Made by a program: the position numbers and the translations under genes. Below, piece after piece: positions 10,721 through 22,977 of a DNA stretch of 64,000 nucleotides. The notes below the pieces were generated by a model. That model did not search any database and was not told the DNA's origin. It saw only the letters and a list, made by a program, of their open reading frames with translations. Numbering within the stretch: the first letter of the stretch is position 1; every line of letters begins with the position of its first letter. This stretch comes from Lepidurus packardi (lineage: Eukaryota; Arthropoda; Branchiopoda; Notostraca; Triopsidae), in NCBI GenBank assembly GCA_023053545.1, contig JAKZAN010000002.1:7994790-8058789 (forward strand), read 5' to 3'.

Positions 10721-12226
10721 TAAGATTTAATAGCACACTTAACCTGTTGATGTAATAAATTAAGTGGTTTATCTTTGTGCTGTGAACATGCTATGAGAAA
10801 GGGCTTTTTCTACACAATACCGAACTCAGGTTCCCAACTTTGAACTCTATCGGTTGCCCTATGTTCAAGAATTGCCTGCAAATGTCTTTTTTTAATATAA
10901 TGGTGCAATATACACCAAATGTGTGTATATTTTCAAAAGTTTGGTTCACTCGGGTATGTTCACTAAATGGAATGCCTATATTTATTAAAATTTCAATTGA
11001 ACTTATGTAGCAGACAAAGCAAATAAATGCTTAGCATCGAAATTGAAAATATAATATTCGTATATGTGATGTAAAGGGAAGGGAAGTTAAGGGGATTCGT
11101 AAATGTGAAGAGTGCGCAGTGCATTTAAGGACAAGGATTTCCCCTATTGGTCGGAATATAACAATATAAGTACAGTCTATATATTCAATATAAGTACTTG
11201 GGATGACCGTATTCCACTTCTCATTTTACTGTGGTCTTACTAAGAGCGCGAAGCTTGTTTACCATGGAAGGTATATCCTCCCATCTCCTGTGAAGGCGTT
11301 TGCTACCAATTTCGTTTTTTCTTTTCTTACAGGAAAATGCAATTTAATTGATAATTGTGAAGAGTGTCTTGGTGATGGCGACTGTGCCTTCATGGTTGGA
11401 CCCAACGACGGGGACATCGTCTGTTTCAACGAAGATACGGGGCACCCGCTGGCACCCTACTATGCTCGTATTGAGCATTGCGGTATAGTAATACATTTTC
11501 TTTTAATAGAATATGCTAAATTCGATTCTTTAGATGAAAGTACCTACATTCGAGTGGCTACAAGCCTCGTCGTTCTTGCAGTTTGTGTAATTTGCGTACT
11601 TGGAGTTATGGTTTACTGGTACGCTCTGAAATGCTTTAATTACAAAACTTTATCCTAATGATTTGTCGTTATAGTAAACGACGGCGTAATCGACGGAATG
11701 AAATAGTATAGGAAAATTACTCATGCTTTTGATCCTCTTCATGCTTTTGTGTTTCCGGTTTTTGTAATCCAGTTTACGATTTGTAGTTTAATCGGACATT
11801 GTATGCTTTTGATTTTTTCAATGGTTTTTATTGTGCTTTTATCATATTTTGTGATTTTTTTCAATTTGTATGTCTAAAAACTTTGAATACATAAGTTAAC
11901 CTTGTTTTTATCTATCTTGTCTGTTTGGTGAAATGTTTTAACAATTTACGCAGCTCCTTTTCCGAAATAAATTTTCCGTTTATTTACTCTTTTCGTTACC
12001 TCCTGCCAACACAAATTTTACACGTTTTCCGAAGGTTTTGTCTTCGAAAGGCTTGGAAAGATACGGTCCGAAAGGGTTGGAAAGCTATGCTATATCGGTT
12101 CTTCCGTCCCCCAGCAACCATCGTCGCATCCCAGCACTCAACCATCGTCGTTCTGATTTGAGGTCACACAGTGCAAACATTGTCGGCTTTTCAAAATTTA
12201 GTTTTAGTCGCTGTTTCCAGAAGTTC
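9838..12226 (+). repeat. Left terminal inverted repeat of copy B, about 2.39 kb
   Basis: Inverted complement of 17222-19610. From outside to inside it holds the palindrome array, an AT-rich spacer, the membrane-protein ORF (11203-11658) and a further non-coding stretch. The inner boundary falls where the sequence stops matching the 3' coding end of the transposase. Confidence 0.9.
11203..11658 (+). CDS. TIR-encoded small membrane protein (copy B, left arm)
   Basis: Identical to the copy A ORF at 192-647. It has a cysteine-rich stretch with a CEECL run, one hydrophobic segment and a short tail; a spliced version starting at an ACCATGG near 11266 is possible. It is not recognised as a transposition protein. 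Its identity across four arms shows sequence homogenisation or very recent copying, not necessarily selection on the protein. Confidence 0.5.
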   Translation: MTVFHFSFYCGLTKSAKLVYHGRYILPSPVKAFATNFVFSFLTGKCNLIDNCEECLGDGDCAFMVGPNDGDIVCFNEDTGHPLAPYYARIEHCGIVIHFLLIEYAKFDSLDESTYIRVATSLVVLAVCVICVLGVMVYWYALKCFNYKTLS

Positions 12227-12472
12227 TTTTAAAATTGCAAGCGAAGAGCGATTTCGCTCGCCAATTTTGAAGACCGATTTTTAGCTCTGGGCGCAAGTAC
12301 AGCTCGTCTGACCTGCTGCGTGTGTGCTTCGGTTGTGTTGTGTTGAGTGTTGCTCTTGCCTCTATATTAATGTGATAGTGAGATTAAATTTGTATTTAAG
12401 TTGTTGTCCTTTCTTTGTTAGTTATCATGTTGCTTGCAGTTTGCTAATTCTGCTCCTTACATTAAGTTTAAA

Positions 12473-15400
12473 ATGCAGGGTCTTGGTCCTGTGGATCGCG
12501 AGAAATTTGATTTAGTGGTACGACAAAAAGCCAGAGTTCGCAACTCGGTGATTATCACCAATGAGAAATATCAGAAGATTCTTGCCGAATTGCACAAACA
12601 AAAAGAAGGGGCGACGTTAAGTAATGAAATAAGTAGAAAATTTATTTTGCAAACTGACGAAAGCGGTGAGGAATACGTTGCGTGCTTTACTGAGCCGTCC
12701 CAAAGTATGGCAAAAGGGTACGCGCGTCAACCTTTCAAGCGCGTCGTCCGGGCTGAAGAAATGTACGATTACATCAAGAAGGTGCACGAAAATGACACGA
12801 ATCATACGTCACCTAGGGCGGCGTTTCATTATGTAAGTTAATTAAGCAATATATCAAGCTTACCATACTATAACATTGTTTTAGGTGCAAGCGTATTACT
12901 ATGGAGTAACCCGTTTTTTAGTTGAAGAATATACCCAAATGTGCCCGTACTGTGCAACCAAAAAAGTCCAAACAAATGCAACTCCCATGAGGCACGTGGT
13001 TGCCAGTGATGTCATGTCACAAGGACAGGTAAGTGGTCCTGAGAAGATACGGGGAAAAGCTTACAGATTTTACTTTTCTTTGGTAGCTCGATCTGGTCCT
13101 TCTGCCGAAGAAGTCGGTTGTCGACGGGTATCGCTACATAGCCCAGTATGTAGACTTGGCGTCCCGTTTCCATATTCTATGGCCAATGCGCAAAAAAAAT
13201 GGGACGGAAATCTATGAAGGCTTACTGAGATACGTGTTCAGCGTGTTTGGACCCCCAAAAAGGCTCCAGACAGATAATGGAACTGAATTTCGGGATCAAG
13301 TAATACTGTTAACATGAACATGAACGGATACCAAAGGAAGATTAATATTATTTCACAGGCGTTGGCAGCGGGCTTAAGTAATTGGCCCATACAACATATC
13401 TTTGGAAGGGTACGACATCCCCAAAGCCAAGGAGTAGTTGAGCGGGCCAACGCTGAGCTGAAGAAATTGCTTCGTAACCGCACGCTGACCGACAAGCAAC
13501 AAAGAACCTGGCTCTACTGGCTGCCAGTAGTTCAGTGTAATATTCTTTTGATTAAACAATGAGGGATTTGGGTTTGTAATGGAATAATGTTGTATTTTAT
13601 TTTCAGATCAAATGAATACGAGAAGATCACAACCCATTGGCCAACTATCTTCATTCGCGGTCATGTTTGGGAAAGCTCCGGTACCTTATGGAAGACCGGA
13701 ACTAAACCCAACACCAGCTGCTGATTATACCACTACGGAACTGCCATTGGGTCCTGATTCAGAAGATAGCGAGGAAGACGGATCAGAACCTCTTCCTACT
13801 CTGTCAGCGGACTTCATTTTTCTAGATACCCTTGATGCTGTAAGTTTCTTCCAATGATGATGTTGTTCCTTCCAATGTTCCTGAGCTATCCCTTGAAAAA
13901 TTATCTGTTTCGACTCAGGAATTGGAACCTGAAGAGGACCCTTTTGCGCTAGCTTCCACGTCAACTGCCAATCCGGTCATCGAAGCCTACTGCGGTGGAG
14001 ATGTGGTATGCCTGAAATCGCCGACTCAGGAGTTAATGGAACCTGAAGAGGACCCTTTTGCGCTAGCTTCCACGTCAACTGCCAATCCGGTCATCGAAGC
14101 CTACTGCGGTAGAAGTGGTGTGATCTGCACGGATGTTGAAGTCGCTGAAACGGACTCAGAGGTACTACCTGCGTGCACTTTTCCACCAAGAAAAAAAAAA
14201 TTACTGCCATGGTTCATCATATTTAATTTTTTTATGTATTTTTATTTTAGCTTGACGGTGTTGCACCACTAAACGAGGATCGTCTGGCCATCTTCCGCTT
14301 TGTCCGCAGCCAAGCGGCAGCAGCATTATCCCATAGCCATGAAACTATGAATCAAAAGGCTGGGTTAAATCCGTGCAAACGCACAACCAAGCTAGAAGTA
14401 GGGAACCACGTTACCGTGTTAATTCCCACCAAAGACCGGACAAGCTTGGAGAGCAGCCGCCTTCCAGGTATAGTCATCAGAGTGAGCGGTGATACATACC
14501 GAACCTACACCGTCCAGTCGTTCCACGGGGTACTTCGGGAGTCATATACGGAAAATCACTTAGAGCTTTATGAACAGAAATTTAAGCAACTCTACCATTG
14601 TAAAAGTTACGAAGTTATACCGCTAAGGACGGCGGTTCGACTTTTTTACGGCGGTAAAAGCAAAGTAGACATTTGCGAGTGTAAAAGTGATTGTGAAACT
14701 AAGCGGTGCAGGTGTAACCGAACGTTAAAAAATTGCACATCGGCTTGTCATGGTGGAAGGTACTGCCAAAACCAGGCGCTTTCTGAAACAAGTATGGCAG
14801 TTACACAATTATACTTTCAAGCTCTGAGGTTTAAAGTAAACGAAGTGATCGGCTCCGCATATAACCTTGCTGGTAATTTCTTCACTTTGTTTTGGGGCGA
14901 AGAGGGTAAGGTTTTGTTTTTCTTTTAGGAGATGTGAACTCTGACGATTCGAACGACTATTGCAAACCTGAATATCACGAACCGTACAGATCCATTCCGG
15001 TAGATGAAATGCAGGTGTTGTCGGAGCAAGGACTACAATATCGTTTGAAAGTCTCTGAAGACCATTTTTGGGATCAAGCTGGTAAGCACATAAATTATTT
15101 AAGAGAGATACAAGGCTTAAAGTCCCGACTTATTTATTTATGATCCAGATGCGACTTCTTGTAGCTGCCGTAAGATGTGTTTGAAAAAATTTTGCAAGTG
15201 CATGCAGGCCTCACGGAGATGTACCGAACTTTGCCATGGCGAACAAGCTTGCAACAATGCCGAAGCACGAGAATTAAGTGAGTTGCAAATGAATATAACA
15301 ATGTCAAACTTATTCTGCGGTACAGAACATCAAGCAAAAAAATCTTCGAATGGGTGTGACTGCATTGAAGACTGCGATGTGGCAGAAGATTGTTCCTGTC

Positions 15401-17244
15401 GAGCATTCTGTGATATGGAATGCACTTGCAGCAAGAACTGTTCAAAAAGTAAATCAATTTTGTGAATATATAATTTAATCCCGTTCCATACAACAATATA
15501 TAATTACATGTAGGGAAAGGCCTCCCAACCCAGAATAACCGAATCATGTGTGACTGCACGGAGTCATGTATAAACAGTAAGGAATGTGAATGCAAGAAGG
15601 CTGACATTCCGTGTTGGTCGGCTTTGTGCCATAACGGAAGGACTTGCGATCTTATCGATGAGAACATGGGTAAGCTTATTACCATACTGCTGCAAAGAAA
15701 AACGCGAAGATGACTACTCTAATTATTCAAAACAGAAACACAAGCGGGACCACGCGATGACCAGTCAGCGATTCAGTCCGCTGAACCACAATTCACTGAT
15801 GCAGACATGGGTACGCATTTTGATTCTTCCTCCTAAATTGCTGATTGATTTTTACTTTTCAATCATTTAAGCAGTCAACGAGGAGGCTATCCCTATGGAA
15901 GACGAACCACAGCCCTTAACTGAGGATGATTTATTTAAAAAATTCAACTGCCAATGCAAAGATAATTATTGCGCACCAAAATTCTGTCCTTGTCGAACGA
16001 CCGTTAATTTGCTGGATCCAACTGACCTCTCCCGTACAATAAAATCTCTTCGATGCAGCACGACATGTCATAGAGGACGATTATGTTCAAACCAAGTTGA
16101 ACGAAAAGGTAATTTTATTGAAGAATTCAAACTTACCCGATTAAGATTTAATTACTTTTTGCTCGACAGTTACTAATAAGTTGGAGACGCTTTTTCATTC
16201 CACGAAACTCAAGCATTTACGCACGGTGCTACCGTCGTTATATGCTGCATATGCATGGATTCAGGCAAACATGCATCACTTTGAGGAGCATGTTACCATC
16301 CCCTACGTAAGGTATTCAATGGCACAAATTCCTCACCCTAAAATTCCTTTTATAGTTGGAACAAAAATGGAAATTAAACAACAAAATGGAAAAGCGTATT
16401 AAGGAAACGGGGGCCTTGGATTACCCCACTGTAATCCTGGATCGTGATTTGGATGATTACTGGTACCGCTATAGAATTATTGCTCACACCCCGGATGATT
16501 TAGAAATTCTGCGCGATGCAAAGATCTGTCTTCTTTGGGCTTCCAATGCTGTGACAATTGAAGCTTCGACTAACCGAAGTCCATACAAATTGCTCGAGTA
16601 TCAGGTAGAAAACAAGACATCTCTGCTATAACCTAACCTAAACCATTACTTTTCGGCAGCTAGCGATGGATTCCAAATCTAAGGCTGGGAAGCAGCAGTC
16701 GTCTCATGCTACAACTGTCCTAAATTGGGCCGTAACACAAAAGGAACAAGGCAATCGCACAACGGTACGTGCGACCAGTTTTAAACATCCTTCGGTTCCG
16801 GCGTCGAGAAAATTGCGAGCCGGACCACTAAAGTTTGAAAACATGCTGCCTACAGAAAAGACGCACTTAGTGTTATCGTGGCTTCTGAAGGAATCGAGTC
16901 TGGACAAAGGAATTAAAAAACTAGAAAAGGCCGACAATAGCGATCTAAAATTAGATTCCCGGGCTATCTCGGATGGAGTTCTTGACCAGCGGGTTAACAA
17001 AGAATTTAACCGAGTATATACGTACCTCACACCGCAAGCCAAGATTACCGTAAAAAAGCTCATCGCAGAAAAGCGCGGGAAAAAGCTATTTTGCTGTCCT
17101 GCATGCAGTCTACCGGCGAAAAACAAAACTGTACAGTGTGACCGATGCTTGTCATGGTTTCATTACCTTTGTGCAACGAATTTTCACATGGCGGAGCACA
17201 AGGATAAAGACTGGTTTTGTGGAACTTGTGGAAACAGCGACTAA
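12473..17244 (+). CDS. Integrase-type transposase fused to five CXC modules and a PHD finger (copy B)
   Basis: Same 16-exon structure as the copy A gene, shifted by 11,012 bp, and also open throughout (1,277 residues). The start ATG at 12473 follows an AT-rich leader and opens the conserved N-terminal peptide QGLGPVDREKFD; an in-frame upstream ATG at 12434 exists but lies in pyrimidine-rich leader sequence. The DDE triad, the H2C2 finger and all zinc-ligand cysteines of the CXC modules are kept. CXC3 lacks the CH...C half, and CXC5 has a spacer of about 14 residues before its third cysteine group. Integrase plus CXC is known from KRBA2-like transposon proteins as I recall them; five CXC modules plus a terminal PHD finger in one chain is not a combination I recognise. 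Confidence 0.78.
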
Positions 17245-17789
17245 AACTAAATTTTGAAAAGCCGACAATGTTTGCACTGTGTGACCTCAAATCAGAACGA
17301 CGATGGTTGAGTGCTGGGATGCGACGATGGTTGCTGGGGGACGGAAGAACCGATATAGCATAGCTTTCCAACCCTTTCGGACCGTATCTTTCCAAGCCTT
17401 TCGAAGACAAAACCTTCGGAAAACGTGTAAAATTTGTGTTGGCAGGAGGTAACGAAAAGAGTAAATAAACGGAAAATTTATTTCGGAAAAGGAGCTGCGT
17501 AAATTGTTAAAACATTTCACCAAACAGACAAGATAGATAAAAACAAGGTTAACTTATGTATTCAAAGTTTTTAGACATACAAATTGAAAAAAATCACAAA
17601 ATATGATAAAAGCACAATAAAAACCATTGAAAAAATCAAAAGCATACAATGTCCGATTAAACTACAAATCGTAAACTGGATTACAAAAACCGGAAACACA
17701 AAAGCATGAAGAGGATCAAAAGCATGAGTAATTTTCCTATACTATTTCATTCCGTCGATTACGCCGTCGTTTACTATAACGACAAATCA

Positions 17790-18245
17790 TTAGGATAAAG
17801 TTTTGTAATTAAAGCATTTCAGAGCGTACCAGTAAACCATAACTCCAAGTACGCAAATTACACAAACTGCAAGAACGACGAGGCTTGTAGCCACTCGAAT
17901 GTAGGTACTTTCATCTAAAGAATCGAATTTAGCATATTCTATTAAAAGAAAATGTATTACTATACCGCAATGCTCAATACGAGCATAGTAGGGTGCCAGC
18001 GGGTGCCCCGTATCTTCGTTGAAACAGACGATGTCCCCGTCGTTGGGTCCAACCATGAAGGCACAGTCGCCATCACCAAGACACTCTTCACAATTATCAA
18101 TTAAATTGCATTTTCCTGTAAGAAAAGAAAAAACGAAATTGGTAGCAAACGCCTTCACAGGAGATGGGAGGATATACCTTCCATGGTAAACAAGCTTCGC
18201 GCTCTTAGTAAGACCACAGTAAAATGAGAAGTGGAATACGGTCAT
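17790..18245 (-). CDS. TIR-encoded small membrane protein (copy B, right arm)
   Basis: Inverted duplicate of 11203-11658; convergent with the transposase gene. The same uncertainties about splicing and function apply. Confidence 0.5.
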   Translation of the reverse strand: MTVFHFSFYCGLTKSAKLVYHGRYILPSPVKAFATNFVFSFLTGKCNLIDNCEECLGDGDCAFMVGPNDGDIVCFNEDTGHPLAPYYARIEHCGIVIHFLLIEYAKFDSLDESTYIRVATSLVVLAVCVICVLGVMVYWYALKCFNYKTLS

Positions 18246-18754
18246 CCCAAGTACTTATATTGAATATATAGACTGTACTTATATTGTTATATTCCGACCA
18301 ATAGGGGAAATCCTTGTCCTTAAATGCACTGCGCACTCTTCACATTTACGAATCCCCTTAACTTCCCTTCCCTTTACATCACATATACGAATATTATATT
18401 TTCAATTTCGATGCTAAGCATTTATTTGCTTTGTCTGCTACATAAGTTCAATTGAAATTTTAATAAATATAGGCATTCCATTTAGTGAACATACCCGAGT
18501 GAACCAAACTTTTGAAAATATACACACATTTGGTGTATATTGCACCATTATATTAAAAAAAGACATTTGCAGGCAATTCTTGAACATAGGGCAACCGATA
18601 GAGTTCAAAGTTGGGAACCTGAGTTCGGTATTGTGTAGAAAAAGCCCTTTCTCATAGCATGTTCACAGCACAAAGATAAACCACTTAATTTATTACATCA
18701 ACAGGTTAAGTGTGCTATTAAATCTTATAAAAACTCTCTCAAAATAGGACGCTT

Positions 18755-19290
18755 ATGGGGATTTCTTGAACTTGGGCTCCCCGAGTTCGAACTCGGGTTA
18801 CCCGAGTTCGAACTTGGGAAGCCCAAGTTCAGTATTGCGTAGAGAAAGGACTATTCACAGCTAGTTCACGACAAAAAGAGAAACCACTTAATTTATTACA
18901 TCAACAGGTTAAGTGTGCTATTAAATCTTATAAAAACTCTCTCAAAATAGGACGCTTATGGGGATTTCTTGAACTTGGGCTCCCCGAGTTCGAACTCGGG
19001 TTACCCGAGTTCGAACTTGGGGAACCCAAGTTCAGTATTGCGTAGAGAAAGGACTATTCACAGCTAGTTCACGACAAAAAGAGAAACCACTTAATTTATT
19101 ACATCAACTGGTTTAGTGTGCTATTAAATCTTATAAAAACTCTCCCAAAATAGGACGCTTATGGGGATTTCTTGAACTTGGGCTCCCCGAGTTCGAACTC
19201 GGGTTACCCGAGTTCGAACTTGGGGAGCCCAAGTTCAGTATTGCGTAGAGAAAGGACTATTCACAGCTAGTTCACGACAAAAAGAGAAAC
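18755..19290. repeat. Subterminal tandem array of palindromic units (copy B right arm)
   Basis: Three palindromic blocks at about 18768-18833, 18968-19028 and 19173-19233, mirroring those in the left arm. The inner sequence of each unit (ttaaatcttataaaaactct and flanks) is also shared, so the whole unit of about 200 bp is the repeating element. Confidence 0.85.
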
Positions 19291-19610
19291 CACTTAATTT
19301 ATTACATCAACAAGCTTATTATTTTATACAATTTTACGAAAGGTCTCTCAAACTTTTTAAAATCATAAGCAAGATTTTTATTCAATCAAATTTTACAATA
19401 TTGTCTCAATTCTTGAACAATATAGGGCTATTACCGATAGAGTTCTAACTTTTGGGAACCCGAGTTCGGTATTGTGTAGAAAAAGCCCCTTCTCATAGCA
19501 CGTTCACAGCACAAAGATAAACCACTTAATTTATTACATCAACAGGTTAAGTATGCTATTAAATCTTATAAAAACTCTCTCAAAATAGGACGCTTATGGG
19601 GAATTCTTGA

Positions 19611-20424
19611 GCTATATGTTTACCCAATAGTTCGAACTTATGCTGGGTAGCTCAAGTTCAGTATTATGTAGAGAGAGCACTTTTTCCATCGCATTTTCAG
19701 AACAAAAAGAAACCAGTTAATTAATTTAATCAAGTTTACTACTCTATCATATGTATCGATTTTATTTAATACGCGAATACAAAGAGACCGAGCAACGCGG
19801 TCTCCTTTTCTTAACAACAACAAAAAAGTTTATTAACACTTTATTCACTATTTTAACTGCATGAACAATACATGAAACGCAACGGTGTAATCACTAAGAA
19901 AGGGTTACATTCACAAGTACAAACTTGAATAGAAAGTAGGAGATTTGACACAACGAAGGTCTATGTTTGGATGTCGAATGAGAAGTTTTAAGCATCCTTC
20001 GATTTCTATGAAATATATAAATACAAAATAGATTTAAAATGAATCTGTGTCTAAGTTAAGTAACTTCACATAAGTTCACTAAATCTTTTCCGTTAAAAGA
20101 GATACCATTTGTTTATATTTTTGTTCACGGCTTGAATAAAGAAAGAATAACAATTTTCATAAGCTTTATACTGGAGAGAAAATACAATTAACAGCGACTC
20201 CAACGGATCATGTTTGCAAGTAGATAAAGTCACACCCAAAGCTACACCCTTCTTTTGGAAAATGCCACGCCTCTGCAAAATGTGTCACGTCAAATATAAA
20301 GTTCATACTTTTAAGCATCGAACTTGGGCAGATGCCTCGCGTCCCAAGTTCAGTGTCTACCCAAGTACGAACTTGGGCTGCCCGAGCTCGAACTCGGGCA
20401 GATATCGAACTTGGGTCGCAACAG
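19611..20424. repeat. Right flank of copy B, duplicate of 8599-9412
   Basis: One substitution (19931 area, C for T) was noticed between the two versions. After 20424 the sequence is single-copy, which marks the right breakpoint of the duplicated block. Confidence 0.8.
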
Positions 20425-21793
20425 TGCTATTGGATGTTGGGCAGGTCTAATCTTTGAACCATGAACCATTTTGTCACGCACTAAACCGCACACGGTCTTC
20501 TTGGCAAGATGAGCGTTGTTCGAAGGAATGGTGGACTTTTAACGTATGTATTGATAAGGTTCTTAGTAAGTGAACACTCTAAGATAGACACTCTATAAGA
20601 ATTCCGTGGTAGAATGCTAGTTAACTCAAACTCTTAAAACACGACAACGACTTCCATCCACATACCATGTCATTGTTACACTATGTCGCAAACGTGCGAT
20701 TTAAAATCTGACTTCTGACCTCTGACCTGACACAAGTCTCAACTCGAAACGACTCAAGGCGTGAACTAATTGCCCACATCTTTTATACACAACAACGGCC
20801 CGAGCGCTTCACGCCGGAATAGCAGTTAACGAGGCTAAGGCGCCAAGCTACCGGAGTCGCCGGACGGAGATTCTCAGGTGCCCTATGCTATACTACATCG
20901 CAACATGGCGAAGCTTTCTGATCCCGCGCCACGAGTCAATGCTATTACAATGTATCCATACAATGCCTTGTCAGCACATCTCGTACTTGGAGATGAATAA
21001 GCAACGAAACTGCATGTGGTAGGAACGCTGATCATGCGAAATATAAGCAATGACTATATAATTTAGGCCATGACAATTGCTAGCTGAAATCTATCGAAAG
21101 CTACTAGACAAGAATTGGTTCATCTGTACATAATTACGTCAAGAAATTCCCCTGAGCTTGCACTGTAGCATGCTTTAACACGATGAAAGGTGAGGAAGTT
21201 CAACTTTTCTAATACCTCCGTCGAAATCTAGAGTTTGAACCAATAAGCCGTCCGAGGTGTCGAAAGAACGCGAAATGTGAAAGTGGGAAATAGTACAACA
21301 AGAATCGATCCTGCGAAAGCGCGTGAGCGAAATCGCGAAGCGTGGTACAATGGAAAAATATTAGTTGTGTGAAATAGTATGACAAAATTTGAAATAAAAC
21401 TTAAAGGGGGAACTAAACACCATGTATTATGTTTACAAATGAAGTAGTAAATGCTAGTGAATAAATATCCAAAAGAAATGGTATGTCTAAATATAAGAAT
21501 TATAGCGAATTCGCAAATTTGTCGGTGAATTTGTCATAACGGCAACCTCGGCGAAAGCCAAGTCAGGCAGTTCCACCACTTCTACACTAGAATAATCTGG
21601 CAGATGTCAGCACCCTCGGAACCTTAAAAGAAAATCCCTTTGTTTAAACTTGAGTAGAACAGCAGCGCCGTATTGGTACCATTAGAAACATTCCTTTCAA
21701 AAGGCTACGTCAGTAAAACACTAAACAAGAAATATAAACAAGTTCTTGCTGTCCGTTTTGTGTGAGAATTATAATTAATACCAGCAATTAATC
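20425..21793. other. Intergenic sequence upstream of TAF9
   Basis: No convincing ORF, RNA gene or repeat seen. Moderately AT-rich, with scattered short palindromes only. The last few hundred bases presumably hold the TAF9 promoter; no clear TATA or initiator could be fixed. Confidence 0.5.
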
Positions 21794-22735
21794 ATGAATT
21801 CCACTCCAGGCAAACCTTTGCCGAAAGATGCCCATGTGGTGACGGCTATTCTTAAAGACATGGGTGTTCTCCAGTACGAACCGCGAGTAGTACAGCAAAT
21901 GTTGGAATTCATTTACAGTAACTTTCTGCTTTTATTTTATCCATACAACTATACCTAATATAATGGATAAAAATGTATGGTTTAGGATACGTTGCTAGTG
22001 TGCTTGACGATGCCAAAGTCTATGCAGGTCACGCCAAAAAGAAGAATATTGACTTGGATGACGTCAAGTTGGCTGTAGCCATGCAAACTGAGCGTTCTTT
22101 TACTAGCCCACCGCCCAGAGAAGTATTTTCACCTCTCATACTATCTTAGTTGCATAAAATAACTGCTATGTTATGAAAAGATCCTCCTGGAAATCGCCCG
22201 TGCTCGAAACAGTAGTCCCCTACCGACAGTGAAGCCCCATTGTGGTTTAAGACTACCCCCTGATCGCTATTGTCTGTCTTCTTGCAATTATCGCCTTAAA
22301 GCACTTAAAAAGGTAATCAGTCTCTGCGTAATTATTACACTGTATCATTGTGGATTTATTTAGCCTCCAGTTACTCCAGCATCCATAAATCTGCCTACGG
22401 TTCGTGCGGGAATGACGTCTGCTTCAGCGACAGTCGTTCGAACCGCAGTGAGTCGTATTACTCCAGGAGCAAGCAGTAACAGTGGATACACGCCGCGTAC
22501 CTCTACTTACACGCCCCGCCCCTCTGCTCCGAGGCCTGTGATCAAGATGAACATGGGAGGCACATCCGTCCCTACAGGAAATACCGTTTCAACACCCATG
22601 CCAATTATTCAGATCTCTGCCACTTCTGGAGCAAGCTCCAGCACGCCTTCCGTCGTGGTCAAGACAGAAGTCAAGCAGGAACCTATGGAAGAGAGCTTGA
22701 AAAGGAAACGCGAAGATGATGACTACGATGTATAA
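21794..22735 (+). CDS. TAF9: Transcription initiation factor TFIID subunit 9
   Basis: Histone-fold subunit of TFIID and SAGA-type complexes, which pairs with TAF6 in promoter recognition by RNA polymerase II. Exons 21794-21917, 21986-22122, 22181-22312 and 22364-22735 join in frame to 765 nt (254 residues), close to the usual length of animal TAF9. The N-terminus shows the diagnostic MPKDA-type start (PLPKDAHVV), then [40 protein letters not shown] and [10 protein letters not shown], the three helices of the histone fold. Exon 3 gives the conserved [11 protein letters not shown] motif. The C-terminal tail is rich in Ser, Thr and Pro and ends in an acidic DDYDV. The gene is convergent with the Rho GAP gene, with stops about 240 bp apart. 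Confidence 0.95.
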
Positions 22736-22977
22736 AGGGAACCAATTATAATCCACAACAAATATTATTTTCTTTCTTAGTTTCTTTCTTGACATCTAGT
22801 ACATCGCGTCGCTAGGTTTAAAGCCCAGAAAAAAAAACTTGAATAGAAAGGAAAGTTTAATTTTTGTACACCCTCTGCATCCGTGTACAATTTTTCCATA
22901 AGAAAACATACATATTTGGGAAACACAGGCACTGGAATGTATAGATTTGTTTTTGCTTCGAAAATACCTTAATTATT

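Larger units (their letters stand above)
17222..19610 (-). repeat. Right terminal inverted repeat of copy B, about 2.39 kb
   Basis: Mirror of 9838-12226. The transposase stop codon (17242-17244) and 3' UTR lie inside this repeat, so the left arm carries an inverted duplicate of the gene's 3' end directly upstream of its promoter region. Confidence 0.9.
9741..19680 (+). mobile_element. Palindromic long-TIR DNA transposon, copy B (both arms present)
   Basis: Both arms are present: 9838-12226 pairs with 17222-19610 (paired positions sum to 29448). One further, more diverged array unit lies on each side. The central gene at 12473-17244 is intact. The real ends may lie beyond the symmetric part: on the right, related palindromic blocks continue to about 20416, and on the left the sequence is cut by the gap. 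A target-site duplication is therefore not assigned. The total of about 10 kb with 2.4-kb inverted repeats is large for an integrase-type DNA transposon. Confidence 0.85.
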
